A program made the position numbers and the translations under genes. The notes beneath the pieces were generated by a model. It saw nothing but the letters and a program-made list of their open reading frames with translations, was not told the DNA's origin and ran no database searches. Shown here in pieces: positions 1 to 8,989 of a stretch of DNA of 64,000 nucleotides. This DNA is from JAJFKB01 sp965230515 (GTDB lineage: Bacteria > Pseudomonadota > Gammaproteobacteria > Pseudomonadales > IMCC2047), in the NCBI GenBank assembly GCA_965230515.1, contig OZ246007.1:3100001-3164000 (forward strand), given 5' to 3'. Within the stretch, counting starts at the first letter, position 1. Every line of letters starts with the position of its first letter.

Positions 1-2
1 GG

Positions 3-1454
3 CTGGCGGAACGTCTTAACAGTGCCGTACTGAATGCCTATATTCATCCCAAGCTGGCGCGTTTGCTCTATAAGGCAGGCGAAGATCTGCGTCAGCGCCA
101 CTACCGCAACACTCTATTTATAGGTCATAACAATGCTTCGGTGGCACGTGTCGCAAAAACCCGGGCTATCAATACTTATAACTCGGGACCGGCAGCAGGA
201 CTGCTGGGAGCGCGAGAGATTGGGCAGCTTTACGGAATTGAAAACTTGATCTCTACCGATATGGGCGGTACCTCTTTTGATATCGGTTATGTTAGTGACG
301 GTCAGGCTAGTTATGCATTAGAGCCAGATGTGGAAGGTTTCCCCTGTAATTTGCCCATGATGTCCATTCTGGCGCTGGGAACCGGTGGTGGTTCCATCGC
401 GCACTTGGAAAACGGCGAACTTAGAGTTGGTCCGCAATCGGCTGGCGCACTACCGGGTCCGGCCTGCTTTAATCTGGGTGGTACTCAGCCAACGGTGACA
501 GATGCCAATCTGGTACTAGGGGTGCTGGATCCGGACTTCTTCCTGGGCGGCAGTATGCGACTGGATGTCGAGAAGGCGAATGAAGTGATAAAACGTGATA
601 TTGCAGACCCTATGGGACTTTCGGTGCCGGAGGCCGCCTGGCAAATTAAGCTGGCAGTCGATGCACAGATGGGAGCGGCGGTAAGTGGTGTGGCGGAAAA
701 GCTACCTGCTGGCGCCGATCCAGTGGTGGTTGCCTATGGCGGTGCCGGTGGTTTGCATGCCTGTGATATCGCCAGTGCATCGTCGGTCAAAAAAATAATC
801 ATGACGCCATTTTCTGCGGTTTCCTCAGCGTTTTCATCGTCGCTGCTGGATGTGGGTCATCTATATTATCAGCGGATCGACCAGGCATTCACACAGGATA
901 TGGATAGCACTTTGTTGCAGCAATCGGTTGACGACATGATGCAGGAAGCGGTGAGGGATATGCGTGGTGAAGGTTTTACAGCAGATATGCTGTCATCAGA
1001 ATTGCAGCTTTTCATTCAAACTGGAGAGGATGGCAAAGAACTATTGTTACATGCGCCGGCAGATTTCTATCAGCAGCAGGAAAGCTTTTGTCAGGTAATC
1101 GAGCAGGCGAAAGAGACTTTGGTGTTGGCTGGCGAAGATCCGGAGCAGGGAATCCAGTTGGTGACGATCGCGCTAATGGTGCGAGCTCCTGTTCCCCATT
1201 TTGTGCAGACGGAATTGTCTAAGGGCGCAGTCAATGAGTCCGAAGCAATTAAATCAACCCGGCTACTCTATGTGGCTTCGGCACAGGACTATGTGGATGC
1301 TCCAATCTATGATCGCGCCAAACTCGGTTACGGGGCAGAACTTAAGGGGCCTGCGCTGGTGGAATCTGATCAGACCACTGTTTTGGTGCCGGAAAACTGG
1401 GAGCTGGCTATTGATCAGTATGACAACTGTATTCTTGAGGAGGTACAGGCATGA
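3..1454 (+). CDS. HyuA-type carboxylase subunit (acetophenone/acetone carboxylase family), 5'-truncated by window
   Basis: The reading frame is open to the first base of the window, so the N-terminus lies upstream; about 483 residues of what is normally a 650-720 residue protein are visible. The visible part keeps the family core: the S-T-D-M-G-G-T-S-F-D-I-G nucleotide-binding motif (about 258-294), the G-T-G-G-G-S stretch (about 379-396) and the Y-G-G-A-G-G-L-H-A-C block (about 735-765). HyuA proteins have an actin/hexokinase-like ATPase fold; in acetone and acetophenone carboxylases they help ATP-dependent carboxylation of a ketone. The stop overlaps the next start (ATGA at 1451). A second HyuA paralogue lies 1.3 kb downstream, as for the alpha and alpha' subunits of acetophenone carboxylase. 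The family is clear; the substrate is inferred from context. An oxoprolinase or hydantoinase role is less likely because of the small zinc subunit next door. Confidence 0.85.
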   Translation: MAERLNSAVLNAYIHPKLARLLYKAGEDLRQRHYRNTLFIGHNNASVARVAKTRAINTYNSGPAAGLLGAREIGQLYGIENLISTDMGGTSFDIGYVSDGQASYALEPDVEGFPCNLPMMSILALGTGGGSIAHLENGELRVGPQSAGALPGPACFNLGGTQPTVTDANLVLGVLDPDFFLGGSMRLDVEKANEVIKRDIADPMGLSVPEAAWQIKLAVDAQMGAAVSGVAEKLPAGADPVVVAYGGAGGLHACDIASASSVKKIIMTPFSAVSSAFSSSLLDVGHLYYQRIDQAFTQDMDSTLLQQSVDDMMQEAVRDMRGEGFTADMLSSELQLFIQTGEDGKELLLHAPADFYQQQESFCQVIEQAKETLVLAGEDPEQGIQLVTIALMVRAPVPHFVQTELSKGAVNESEAIKSTRLLYVASAQDYVDAPIYDRAKLGYGAELKGPALVESDQTTVLVPENWELAIDQYDNCILEEVQA

Positions 1455-1801
1455 CCAAAGTACGTATTACGGAATGCCTCGATATAGATCTGGATAACGA
1501 ACGCTGGTGTTGCAACCGTTGTGGACAGGATATCTATGATGCGCGTGATAACTATAAAAAGGGATGCTTGATTACTGAGCGTGATATGGCGGAGGTGCAT
1601 CCACCTATGGTTGACGGTGCTGCCTATAGCTTCGCACCTGACAGCGATTACTGCCGTTTGCTGGAATTCTATTGTCCTGGTTGCGGTACCATGCTGGAGA
1701 ATGAATATTTGCCGCCCGGACATCCCATCACCCATGAGATAGAGCTTGATATTGATGCTCTAAAGGTGAAACAGGGACAGAACGCGGAGCAGGGGGCTTA
1801 G
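1451..1801 (+). CDS. Small zinc-ribbon subunit, acetophenone/acetone carboxylase gamma-like
   Basis: A 116-residue protein with two Cys pairs, C21-x2-C24 and C75-x2-C78, spaced to bind one zinc in a ribbon, plus further Cys at 9, 20, 39 and 68. Small zinc subunits of about 15 kDa accompany HyuA/HyuB subunits in acetone and acetophenone carboxylases but not in hydantoinases or oxoprolinases, so this gene is the best evidence that the complex is a carboxylase. It overlaps the upstream HyuA gene by four bases (ATGA), which suggests translational coupling. The downstream gene starts 4 bases after its stop. The assignment rests on size, Cys pattern and position; the sequence itself is divergent. 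Confidence 0.7.
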   Translation: MTKVRITECLDIDLDNERWCCNRCGQDIYDARDNYKKGCLITERDMAEVHPPMVDGAAYSFAPDSDYCRLLEFYCPGCGTMLENEYLPPGHPITHEIELDIDALKVKQGQNAEQGA

Positions 1802-1805
1802 CAAT

Positions 1806-2732
1806 ATGGCGCGAACTGCTTTTGATGCTTTTTTGGCTGGTCATCAGACTCCTGAAAAAGCTTTATTGCCTGCAGCAGAACCATTGGCCGCGCGGGTGGG
1901 TAGCATGGATCTGAAGAATATGATGTCAGATCCCGCTAACTGGAGCGCTAATCTGGCGAAAACCGGTCGCCTACTGGAGCTTAGCGGATTGATCTTGGGC
2001 TTGGACGCCACTCTGGTGGCTGAGGCTTACGGCCTGGCGCCGTATTGGGAAGATGATATACCCAGGGCTGTTAATGAAGGGCAGGAAGTTTTGTCGCAAC
2101 CTTCCACAGGTGGACGTCTAGGTAGCGCTCTGGATGCGTTGGATCGTCTGGTACAAACGCAAAGACCCCATTATGGCTGTGTCGCAGGCATGGCTGGTCC
2201 GGCTGAGTTAGCACAAATGCTGTTCGCAGACAGTGACGGATCGCACATGGCGGATCTGAAACAAAGCCTGGTGGAACTGGCGGAGGCCTTCTGCAAGTTA
2301 CGTCCGGATATGCTGCTGTTCCGTGAAGGCGCTGCACTTGGCAACACTGCTATCGGTATGCAACATCGTAAAGCCTTTAACACATTGAAGAATATGGCGG
2401 GCTATTTCAATGTTTCTATCGCCATCTATCTGGAAGGTTACGACTCCGCGCTGCTGCCTGATCTTGCCAAATTGAAAGTACCTTTTATTTTGCTGGGCGC
2501 GGATAAGGATGGTCGCGCACCCGAATTTGCTGCGGTGCGCGAGTTGGCTTCAGGCATAGAAGGTGTTGGTGTGCCGCTACCCTTTGACGACATTGAGCAG
2601 GCAGCTGGATTAGTAGATGGCTATAAGCAACAGCTCGAAGGAGTGAATTACCTCTATACCAGCATGTATGAACTTCCCAGAGATACGGATCTGGAGATGG
2701 CTCGGGAAATTAAAGAATTAATAGGAATTTAG
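1806..2732 (+). CDS. 34-kDa protein, candidate epsilon-type accessory subunit of the ketone carboxylase
   Basis: This 308-residue soluble protein has no signal peptide and no motif I can name with certainty. The acetophenone carboxylase of Aromatoleum has a fifth, loosely bound subunit of about 34 kDa; the size and the place inside the HyuA/zinc/HyuA/HyuB operon fit that subunit. The middle and C-terminal parts (about residues 120-290) alternate short hydrophobic strands with helices and contain a G-P-A-E-L-A-Q segment near residue 137. This looks like a TIM-barrel of the uroporphyrinogen-decarboxylase/corrinoid methyltransferase kind, but that is only an impression. A purine-rich ribosome binding site precedes the ATG. 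The neighbours are packed within 4 and 9 bases, so it is surely part of the operon. Confidence 0.5.
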   Translation: MARTAFDAFLAGHQTPEKALLPAAEPLAARVGSMDLKNMMSDPANWSANLAKTGRLLELSGLILGLDATLVAEAYGLAPYWEDDIPRAVNEGQEVLSQPSTGGRLGSALDALDRLVQTQRPHYGCVAGMAGPAELAQMLFADSDGSHMADLKQSLVELAEAFCKLRPDMLLFREGAALGNTAIGMQHRKAFNTLKNMAGYFNVSIAIYLEGYDSALLPDLAKLKVPFILLGADKDGRAPEFAAVRELASGIEGVGVPLPFDDIEQAAGLVDGYKQQLEGVNYLYTSMYELPRDTDLEMAREIKELIGI

Positions 2733-2741
2733 GAATTAATA

Positions 2742-4895
2742 ATGACCACATCTAATTTCAGTGTAGGGATCGATGTCGGTGGCACGTTTACCGATTTTTT
2801 CTGCTCCGACGATGCTCGTGATTCGCAGACTTGTAAAACACCTACCACTCATTATGACCTCTCCATCGGTTTTATGCGGGGGATTGATATGTTGGCGCGT
2901 CATAACCAACTACCGACAGCGGATTTTTTAAAGCAGGTTGGCTCGATTCGTTATTCCACAACGGTAGGCACCAATGCCTTAATTGAAAGAACAGGCCCTA
3001 AGCTGGGGCTGATAACGACAGCCGGTTTTGAGGATAATATTTTTATTGGGCGAGCTCGCAGCTGGGCTGATGGTCTGGGTTGGCAGGAGGGTCGTGATCA
3101 GGCCCGTATTCAGAAACCGGAGCCGCTAATCATGCCGAACATGGTGGTGGGTGTACGTGAACGTATTGACTATGCCGGAAAGGTGGTCAGCCCACTGCAG
3201 AAAGACGAGATTCTGGCAAAGCTTCAGGAGTTGGTCGATAAGGGTGCACAGGGTTTTGTTGTTTCCCTGCTCTGGTCCTTTGTTAACCCTGAGCATGAGC
3301 AAATGATCAAACAGATCATTGAGGAAGAGTATCCAGAGGATTACCTTGGTTCGATGCCGGTGATTCTCTCTTCCGATATTTCGCCAAAGTCAGGCGAATA
3401 CACACGCACCATGACCAGTATAGTGAACTCCTATATTCACGGCGTTATGGCGGATGAGATGAACAAGCTGGGTAATGAGCTGCGTGATAAAGGCTACAAA
3501 AAACCGCTGACGCTGGTGCATAACACGGGTGGTACCAAGAAGGCGTCACGCACTCGGGCTGTGCTGACTCACAATGCCGGTCCCGTTGCCGGACTGCACG
3601 GTTCAGCCTTTCTCGGCAAACTAACCGGCGATGAAAATATCGTATTTACAGATATGGGTGGCACCTCCTTTGATATCGGATTAATCGAAGGGGGTGAAAT
3701 CAAGGCCCACGATTTTATACCGGTGGTTGATCGCTGGCGTACTAATATTCCCGCCATTGAAGTGAAGTCGATAGGCGCCGGTGGTGGTTCTATCGCCTGG
3801 GTCAATGATCTGATGGGCAATGCCCTGGAAGTGGGGCCACAATCCGCCGGATCTATGCCTGGGCCGGTCTGTTATGACCAGGGGGGGCAGGAACCGACTG
3901 TCTCGGATGCCGATCTGGTGTTGGGATTTTACAACCCGGAAAATTATCTCGGTGGTGAGATGCTGCTGGATGAAGAGATGGCGCGTGATGCTATCGAACA
4001 GAAAATAGCCAAGCCGTTGGGAATCGATGTGATGGAAGCGGCTTACCGCATTCGTCGTCTTGTGGACGCCCGCATGGGGCAGGAAGTGTTTAATGAGGTG
4101 GCACTTAAAGGGCATGATCCCCGTACCTTTGTAGTGCTCGCCTGTGGCGGTGCCGGTGGCGCTCACGCTTGCGGCATCGCGCCCTTTATCGGGTCGAAAA
4201 AAATCATTGCGCCAAGACAGTCTTCGGTGTTTGGAGCCTATGGTGCTTCACTGATGCAGATTAAGGAAGTCTGGGATCGATCGCGTTCCCTGAAGCTTTT
4301 TAATTATGGCAGCCAGTCCTATCTGCAGGATCTGGAATCCTTTAACTCAGTAACGCGGGAACTGAAAGACCTGGCACTGCGTGATTTGCAACTGGAGGGT
4401 TATGGAGAAGATCAGATCGATTTCACTCTGGAATTGAACATGCGCTATGGCAGCCAATACAACATGACCAAGGTGAAGACAAGCACTCTAGAATTGTCCA
4501 GCTCCGCTGATGCCGAAGTGCTGTGCGATAGCTTTACCCGTCAGTATGCGGAGATCTATTCGCCTGAAGCGACCTTCCCGTCAGGAGGTATTAATGTCGA
4601 AGGCTTTTCTTTGACGGCAGCGGTGCGGCTCAACAAAAACATGCCGAGCGCGCTTGAATTGGCTGATGCTAAGCCTGAGGAAAGTGCTCTGACTGGAGAG
4701 CGGCCGGTGTATTGGGATCCGGAAAGTGGCTTTATCGATACTCCGGTTTACAACTATTCACAGCTATTGCCGGGTAACCAGATTTCAGGGCCTGCCATCA
4801 TTGAATCCATAGAAACCACCTATGTAGTGGCTCCGGGTTGGCTATTTACCCTGGACGGATTTGGCAACGGTATTATGGAACAGACAGGAGATTGA
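2742..4895 (+). CDS. HyuA-type carboxylase subunit (second paralogue), full length
   Basis: A complete 717-residue hydantoinase A/oxoprolinase-family protein. The N-terminal V-G-I-D-V-G-G-T-F-T-D phosphate-binding motif lies at about residues 8-18, the second motif D-M-G-G-T-S-F-D-I-G near 305-314, and the G-G-A-G-G-A-H-A-C block near 470. It is the paralogue of the truncated gene at the window start; together they would form the alpha/alpha' pair of an acetophenone-carboxylase-like complex that spends ATP to activate bicarbonate and/or the enol form of the ketone. AGGA lies 7 bases before the ATG. The stop shares one base with the next start (TGATG at 4893-4897), typical of subunits made in fixed ratio. 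The family is certain; the substrate is inferred. Confidence 0.85.
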   Translation: MTTSNFSVGIDVGGTFTDFFCSDDARDSQTCKTPTTHYDLSIGFMRGIDMLARHNQLPTADFLKQVGSIRYSTTVGTNALIERTGPKLGLITTAGFEDNIFIGRARSWADGLGWQEGRDQARIQKPEPLIMPNMVVGVRERIDYAGKVVSPLQKDEILAKLQELVDKGAQGFVVSLLWSFVNPEHEQMIKQIIEEEYPEDYLGSMPVILSSDISPKSGEYTRTMTSIVNSYIHGVMADEMNKLGNELRDKGYKKPLTLVHNTGGTKKASRTRAVLTHNAGPVAGLHGSAFLGKLTGDENIVFTDMGGTSFDIGLIEGGEIKAHDFIPVVDRWRTNIPAIEVKSIGAGGGSIAWVNDLMGNALEVGPQSAGSMPGPVCYDQGGQEPTVSDADLVLGFYNPENYLGGEMLLDEEMARDAIEQKIAKPLGIDVMEAAYRIRRLVDARMGQEVFNEVALKGHDPRTFVVLACGGAGGAHACGIAPFIGSKKIIAPRQSSVFGAYGASLMQIKEVWDRSRSLKLFNYGSQSYLQDLESFNSVTRELKDLALRDLQLEGYGEDQIDFTLELNMRYGSQYNMTKVKTSTLELSSSADAEVLCDSFTRQYAEIYSPEATFPSGGINVEGFSLTAAVRLNKNMPSALELADAKPEESALTGERPVYWDPESGFIDTPVYNYSQLLPGNQISGPAIIESIETTYVVAPGWLFTLDGFGNGIMEQTGD

Positions 4896-6964
4896 TGATG
4901 GCTTACGAACGCGACCATGAAGTAGTACAACGCCTGCGCCCTGAACCAATGACAGAAAGAGAGGCCAAAGCGCAGTCCGTTATTGATGATACGGAATTTG
5001 AAATTTTTAAACACAAGATGCATATGATTGCGCTGGAGGGAAAAGAGACAACCATGAAGCTCGGTGCCTCCACAGCGATGCGTTGGGGAGATGTGGCATT
5101 CGGTATCTTTACCGCACAGGGGGATCTGTCGATCTGCGCTACCGGTATCTACCATCATGCAGTATTGGGGCAGTTGCCACTCAAATATGTAGTAAAGCAT
5201 TGGGTCAATGAGCCCTCGGTTGGTTGCAAGGATGGCGATAGTTTCTTCTACAATGACCCCTTCTATGGCGGCGTGCATAACGCCGATATGGGTTTGTCTA
5301 TTCCGGTATTTCACGAAGGGCAGTTGCTGTGCTTTGTCGGTGCTGCGGTGCATACGGGGGAATCAGGCGGCTCTGAGCCTGGCGGAACGGTAACAGCTGC
5401 ACGTAGCAAGTATGATGAAGGTTTGCTTTGTCCGCCTATTAAGATTGGTGAGAACTATCAGCTTAAGGAAGACTTGCTGAATATGTTTGCTGCGATGAAC
5501 CGTGATCCGCGTACCATGATTCTGGATATCAAGGCGCGCCTGGCAGCAGCCAGGATTGCTCAGCGTCGCATTTTGGAAGTGGTGGAAGAGAAGGGCGTAG
5601 ACTTTTTCCTCGGAGGTCTGCGGCGCGTGCTCACCCTGACCGGTGAAGCAGCCAAGAAGAAGATTTCACAATTGCCGGACGGTATCTATCGTCAACCGCG
5701 ATTCCTCGATACGCTTGGGGAGGACAACGGTCTGGTTAAAATTGATGTCAAGGTGATCAAAAAAGACGACCGTATTACCCTCGATTTAAGTAACAGTTCG
5801 CCGATGTTGATGGATCGGCCTGCCAATAGCTACTTCCAGGGCATTATTGGATTGTCGATGGTTTACCTCTGTGGCTGGTTGTTTCATGATCTGCCCTCAA
5901 ACAATGGATTGTTGGAATGTATGGACTGGAATTTTCCGGAGGGCTCCCTGGTTAATGCTACCGGGGACGTGGCAACTTCAATTGCACCTCTGGTACAGGT
6001 TTGCTTTACTCACGGCATGTTCCAATGCGGCGCGCGCATGACCTATAGCGTCGATCCCTCCCGCTCGGTGGCCTCCTGGTTTTGTGGTTTCTCCATTCCC
6101 ATGTTTGCGGGGATTAACCAGCATGGTGAGCCGGTTGCTGACATTACACCTGAGATCAACGCTACCGGTTGTGGCGGCCGCTTTGATATGGATGGCGTTA
6201 ATGCCGCAGGGGCGTTTTTTGCAACTATGGCGGATTGCTCTGATGCAGAGGCAACAGAGGAAGACCGGCCAGTGATGTATACCTTCCGTAATTTCTATAA
6301 CAACTCCTATGGTCATGGTAAACAGCGTGGCGGTGCCGGTGTTGGTTATGGCATTACCGTTCACGATACCAATCAGTTAATGCTGGGTTCGCATGGCGGT
6401 GGCTCCAAATTCCCGACTACCCAGGGGCTGTTTGGTGGTTATGGATTACCGGCGCTGTTTGTGAAAATGGTGAAGCAGGGCAACTACAAGCAGCTTCTGG
6501 CTGAAAGTAATGAGCACTTACCCCATAGCCTGGATCAGGTTTACAGTCCCGAGAATCCGGAGCAGGGTGAAGAACAGTACGACAATATTTCACTGGTAGT
6601 ACAACCGTCGCAGGACGGCGATACACTTTACGCCTACTCAGGTGGTGGTGCCGGTTTCGGAGATGCGCTGGAGCGGGATCCGCAAAGTATTCTGCGCGAC
6701 CTGGAGGACAATCTGGTGACGCACTGGGCAGCCAAAAATATCTATCACCTGGTGTATGACGAAGAGAGTCTGCGGGTGGATTTTGAAGCCACAGAGCAGG
6801 CGCGAAAAGCGGTGCGTGAACAGCGTAAAACAAGTGGTAAGACCTACGATGAGTTTGTCAGGGAATGGGAGAAACAGCGTCCACCGCAGCCAGTTCTGGC
6901 TTATTACGGTCAATACCCAAATCCAGAAGATTCTGAATCACAACCTCTAACGGCAAGTGCTTAA
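4895..6964 (+). CDS. HyuB-type carboxylase subunit
   Basis: A hydantoinase B/oxoprolinase-family protein of 689 residues. The frame extends upstream to 4838, but the start at 4895 (or the adjacent ATG at 4898) is preferred: it follows an ACAGGAG ribosome binding site and makes the usual one-base stop/start overlap with the HyuA gene. Family signatures visible are the N-D-P-F-Y-G-G-V-H-N-A-D-M segment near residues 123-135, an H-T-G-E-S-G-G stretch about 30 residues later, and the glycine-rich G-K-Q-R-G-G-A-G-V-G-Y-G block near 475. HyuB subunits carry the active site where the activated ketone meets CO2 in acetone/acetophenone carboxylases. It is the last carboxylase gene of the set. Confidence 0.85.
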   Translation: MMAYERDHEVVQRLRPEPMTEREAKAQSVIDDTEFEIFKHKMHMIALEGKETTMKLGASTAMRWGDVAFGIFTAQGDLSICATGIYHHAVLGQLPLKYVVKHWVNEPSVGCKDGDSFFYNDPFYGGVHNADMGLSIPVFHEGQLLCFVGAAVHTGESGGSEPGGTVTAARSKYDEGLLCPPIKIGENYQLKEDLLNMFAAMNRDPRTMILDIKARLAAARIAQRRILEVVEEKGVDFFLGGLRRVLTLTGEAAKKKISQLPDGIYRQPRFLDTLGEDNGLVKIDVKVIKKDDRITLDLSNSSPMLMDRPANSYFQGIIGLSMVYLCGWLFHDLPSNNGLLECMDWNFPEGSLVNATGDVATSIAPLVQVCFTHGMFQCGARMTYSVDPSRSVASWFCGFSIPMFAGINQHGEPVADITPEINATGCGGRFDMDGVNAAGAFFATMADCSDAEATEEDRPVMYTFRNFYNNSYGHGKQRGGAGVGYGITVHDTNQLMLGSHGGGSKFPTTQGLFGGYGLPALFVKMVKQGNYKQLLAESNEHLPHSLDQVYSPENPEQGEEQYDNISLVVQPSQDGDTLYAYSGGGAGFGDALERDPQSILRDLEDNLVTHWAAKNIYHLVYDEESLRVDFEATEQARKAVREQRKTSGKTYDEFVREWEKQRPPQPVLAYYGQYPNPEDSESQPLTASA

Positions 6965-6968
6965 GAGA

Positions 6969-8573
6969 ATGAATATGCCGATAGCATTTAGCAATAGAAC
7001 GGTGCACGGAGTGGTTGAACAGCTAGCTGACGCTCGTGGTAATGATACATTTCTCTATTACCAGGATCTGGAATACAGCTACCGTGCTATTAATGAGTCG
7101 GCCAACCAAATGGCCTGCGGGCTACAACAGCTGGGAGTAGGCAGTAACGACAAGGTTGCCATTATGATGAGTAACCGACCCGAGTATCTGTTCAGTTGGT
7201 TTGGATTATCAAAACTGGGTGCGGTTGAAGTGCCGGTAAATACCGCCCATCGTGGCGAACTGCTTTCCTATATGTTGGACAAAGCAGATTGTGTCGCACT
7301 CATTATTGAAACAGACTTTGTTGAGCAGTTGCAGGCGGTGTTGCCGGGCTTGAGCAAGCTGAAACATATTGTTGTATTAGAGAGCGAAAATGAGCCGCGT
7401 AGCGTATCGCCAGGTGATGACCAGATATGCTATCGGGAACTGGTGGATAATAATGGTAACTATCAAGCGGCTGAAGTGCGTTATTTGGACCCCGCAGCCA
7501 TTATGTTTACCTCTGGCACTACTGGTCCTTCCAAGGGAGCGGTGGTGCCTCAAAACTACCAATTGGCATTAGCGGAGCTAATCATCGGTGTTGCAGAATA
7601 CACCGAGCAGGACTGCCTGTATAACGCGTTACCGCTGTTTCATGGCAACGCGCAGACCTTATCCACCATGCCTGCATTGATGAGTGGTGCACGTATGGTG
7701 TTGGCGAAACGTTTCTCGGCAAGCAAGTTCTGGTCGGACGTTCGCCGTCATTCCTGTACCGAGTTCAATTATATAGGCAGCATTTTACCAATATTACTCA
7801 AAGCCGACCCGCAGCCTGATGATGCGGATAATCCTCTGCGCCTTTTGGTAGGTGCGGGTGCTAATCGCGAAACCTTTGAAATGTTCGAGAAACGTTTTAA
7901 TGTCAAGCTGGTTGAAAGCTACGGGATGAGTGAAATTGGCGCGCCCTTTAGCAATACTCTCAGTGACCGGGTGCCGGGCAGTTGTGGCAGGTTGAACTCT
8001 GAGTATCAGGTCAGGCTGGTTGATGATGAAGGCAATGAGGTCGGCCCGAATACGCCGGGAGAACTTTTTGTTCGGCCACTCAATCCTTACAGCATGATGT
8101 TGGAGTATTACCGGATGCCCGAGAAAACTATAGAAGCGTGGCAGGATTTGTGGTTCCACACCGGGGATTATCTACAGCGTGATGAAAACGGGTATTACTA
8201 CTTTGTTGACCGCAAAAAGGATGCGCTACGCCGTCGTGGTGAGAATATTTCCTCCTTTGAGGTGGAGCAGGGCGTGAACTCACATCCTGCGGTATTTCAG
8301 TCTGCCGCCGTCGCGGTTAAATCGGAACTGGGTGAAGATGAGGTCATGGTCTGTGTCACGCTAAAGCCAGGCCAAAAATTATCAGCGCAGGAACTGGTTA
8401 CGCATTGTAATGAACGAATGGCCTACTTTATGGTGCCGCGATTTATTCGCTTTATGGATAGCTTGCCCAAAACGCCAACCGAGCGGGTGCAAAAATACCT
8501 GTTACGGGAACAAGGCGTCACTGACGACACCTATGATAGGGAGAATTCACAAATACAGGGGGCTGCATCGTGA
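6969..8573 (+). CDS. AMP-forming acyl-CoA ligase, candidate benzoylacetate (beta-keto acid)-CoA ligase
   Basis: An adenylate-forming enzyme of about 534 residues. Visible motifs are the P-loop F-T-S-G-T-T-G-P-S-K-G near residue 180, Y-G-M-S-E near 318, the T-G-D motif near 398 and the hinge D-R-K-K-D-A-L-R-R-R-G. The C-terminal A10 motif reads P-K-T-P-T-E-R-V-Q-K: the place usually held by the catalytic Gly-Lys is Glu-Arg, with a Lys three residues later. It resembles the CaiC/FadD13 branch. In the acetophenone pathway the carboxylase is followed by a benzoylacetate-CoA ligase, which is the role suggested here. A GTG at 6957 is an alternative start, but ATG 6969 or 6975 fits better. It overlaps the next gene by GTGA. 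Confidence 0.75.
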   Translation: MNMPIAFSNRTVHGVVEQLADARGNDTFLYYQDLEYSYRAINESANQMACGLQQLGVGSNDKVAIMMSNRPEYLFSWFGLSKLGAVEVPVNTAHRGELLSYMLDKADCVALIIETDFVEQLQAVLPGLSKLKHIVVLESENEPRSVSPGDDQICYRELVDNNGNYQAAEVRYLDPAAIMFTSGTTGPSKGAVVPQNYQLALAELIIGVAEYTEQDCLYNALPLFHGNAQTLSTMPALMSGARMVLAKRFSASKFWSDVRRHSCTEFNYIGSILPILLKADPQPDDADNPLRLLVGAGANRETFEMFEKRFNVKLVESYGMSEIGAPFSNTLSDRVPGSCGRLNSEYQVRLVDDEGNEVGPNTPGELFVRPLNPYSMMLEYYRMPEKTIEAWQDLWFHTGDYLQRDENGYYYFVDRKKDALRRRGENISSFEVEQGVNSHPAVFQSAAVAVKSELGEDEVMVCVTLKPGQKLSAQELVTHCNERMAYFMVPRFIRFMDSLPKTPTERVQKYLLREQGVTDDTYDRENSQIQGAAS

Positions 8574-8980
8574 CATCCATGGCTGAATCCCCTGCTGTGC
8601 AAGAAAACATTTTTACTGCCGGGGAGAACCCCTGTTTACTTGGCGGCTACTGTGCTGTCTGTGAAGCTTACCATTTTCCAGCGCCGGAGGTCTGTTCCGG
8701 ATGCCTGGGTGAGGTTGAGCTGGTTAGCCTGGGAGGTAAGGGAACTCTTTACAGTATCACTACAATCCGTACCAAGCCACCGCTCGGATTACCCAAGCCA
8801 TACAGGGTAGGTTATGTTGATTTGCAACAGGTTCCTTTGCGTATCTTCGCTCTGCTTGATCCGGTAGAGGAGCATAACCTGGTGATTGGCCAAACGGTGC
8901 AGCTGGAGGTTGCCCGTTTGGGGCTAAACTCAGAAAATACACCCTGCCTGCGGCCCTACTTTATTGCGGCTAATACTTAA
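8570..8980 (+). CDS. DUF35 zinc-ribbon/OB-fold protein, putative thiolase partner subunit
   Basis: A 136-residue protein with a rubredoxin-like zinc ribbon (C28-x2-C31, C42-x2-C45) followed by a small OB-fold; this is the classic layout of DUF35 'acyl-CoA-associated' proteins. The GTG start overlaps the stop of the ligase gene (GTGA); an ATG three codons later is the alternative. Its partner thiolase follows after 9 bases. Such pairs occur in thiolases with an integrated zinc-finger subunit, for example BbsAB, which releases benzoyl-CoA from benzoylsuccinyl-CoA in anaerobic toluene metabolism. Here the pair would plausibly act on benzoylacetyl-CoA. Fold and pairing are well supported; the substrate is inferred. 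Confidence 0.8.
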   Translation: MTSMAESPAVQENIFTAGENPCLLGGYCAVCEAYHFPAPEVCSGCLGEVELVSLGGKGTLYSITTIRTKPPLGLPKPYRVGYVDLQQVPLRIFALLDPVEEHNLVIGQTVQLEVARLGLNSENTPCLRPYFIAANT

Positions 8981-8989
8981 GGAATAACT

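Noticed and set aside
3681..4166. Minus-strand open frame of 161 codons inside the second HyuA gene
   Set aside because: It mirrors a well-conserved coding gene, has no start signal and no family-like motifs.
4838..4894. Longer N-terminus for the HyuB subunit
   Set aside because: It would overlap the HyuA gene by 58 bases; the ATG at 4895 has a proper ribosome binding site and the TGATG coupling.
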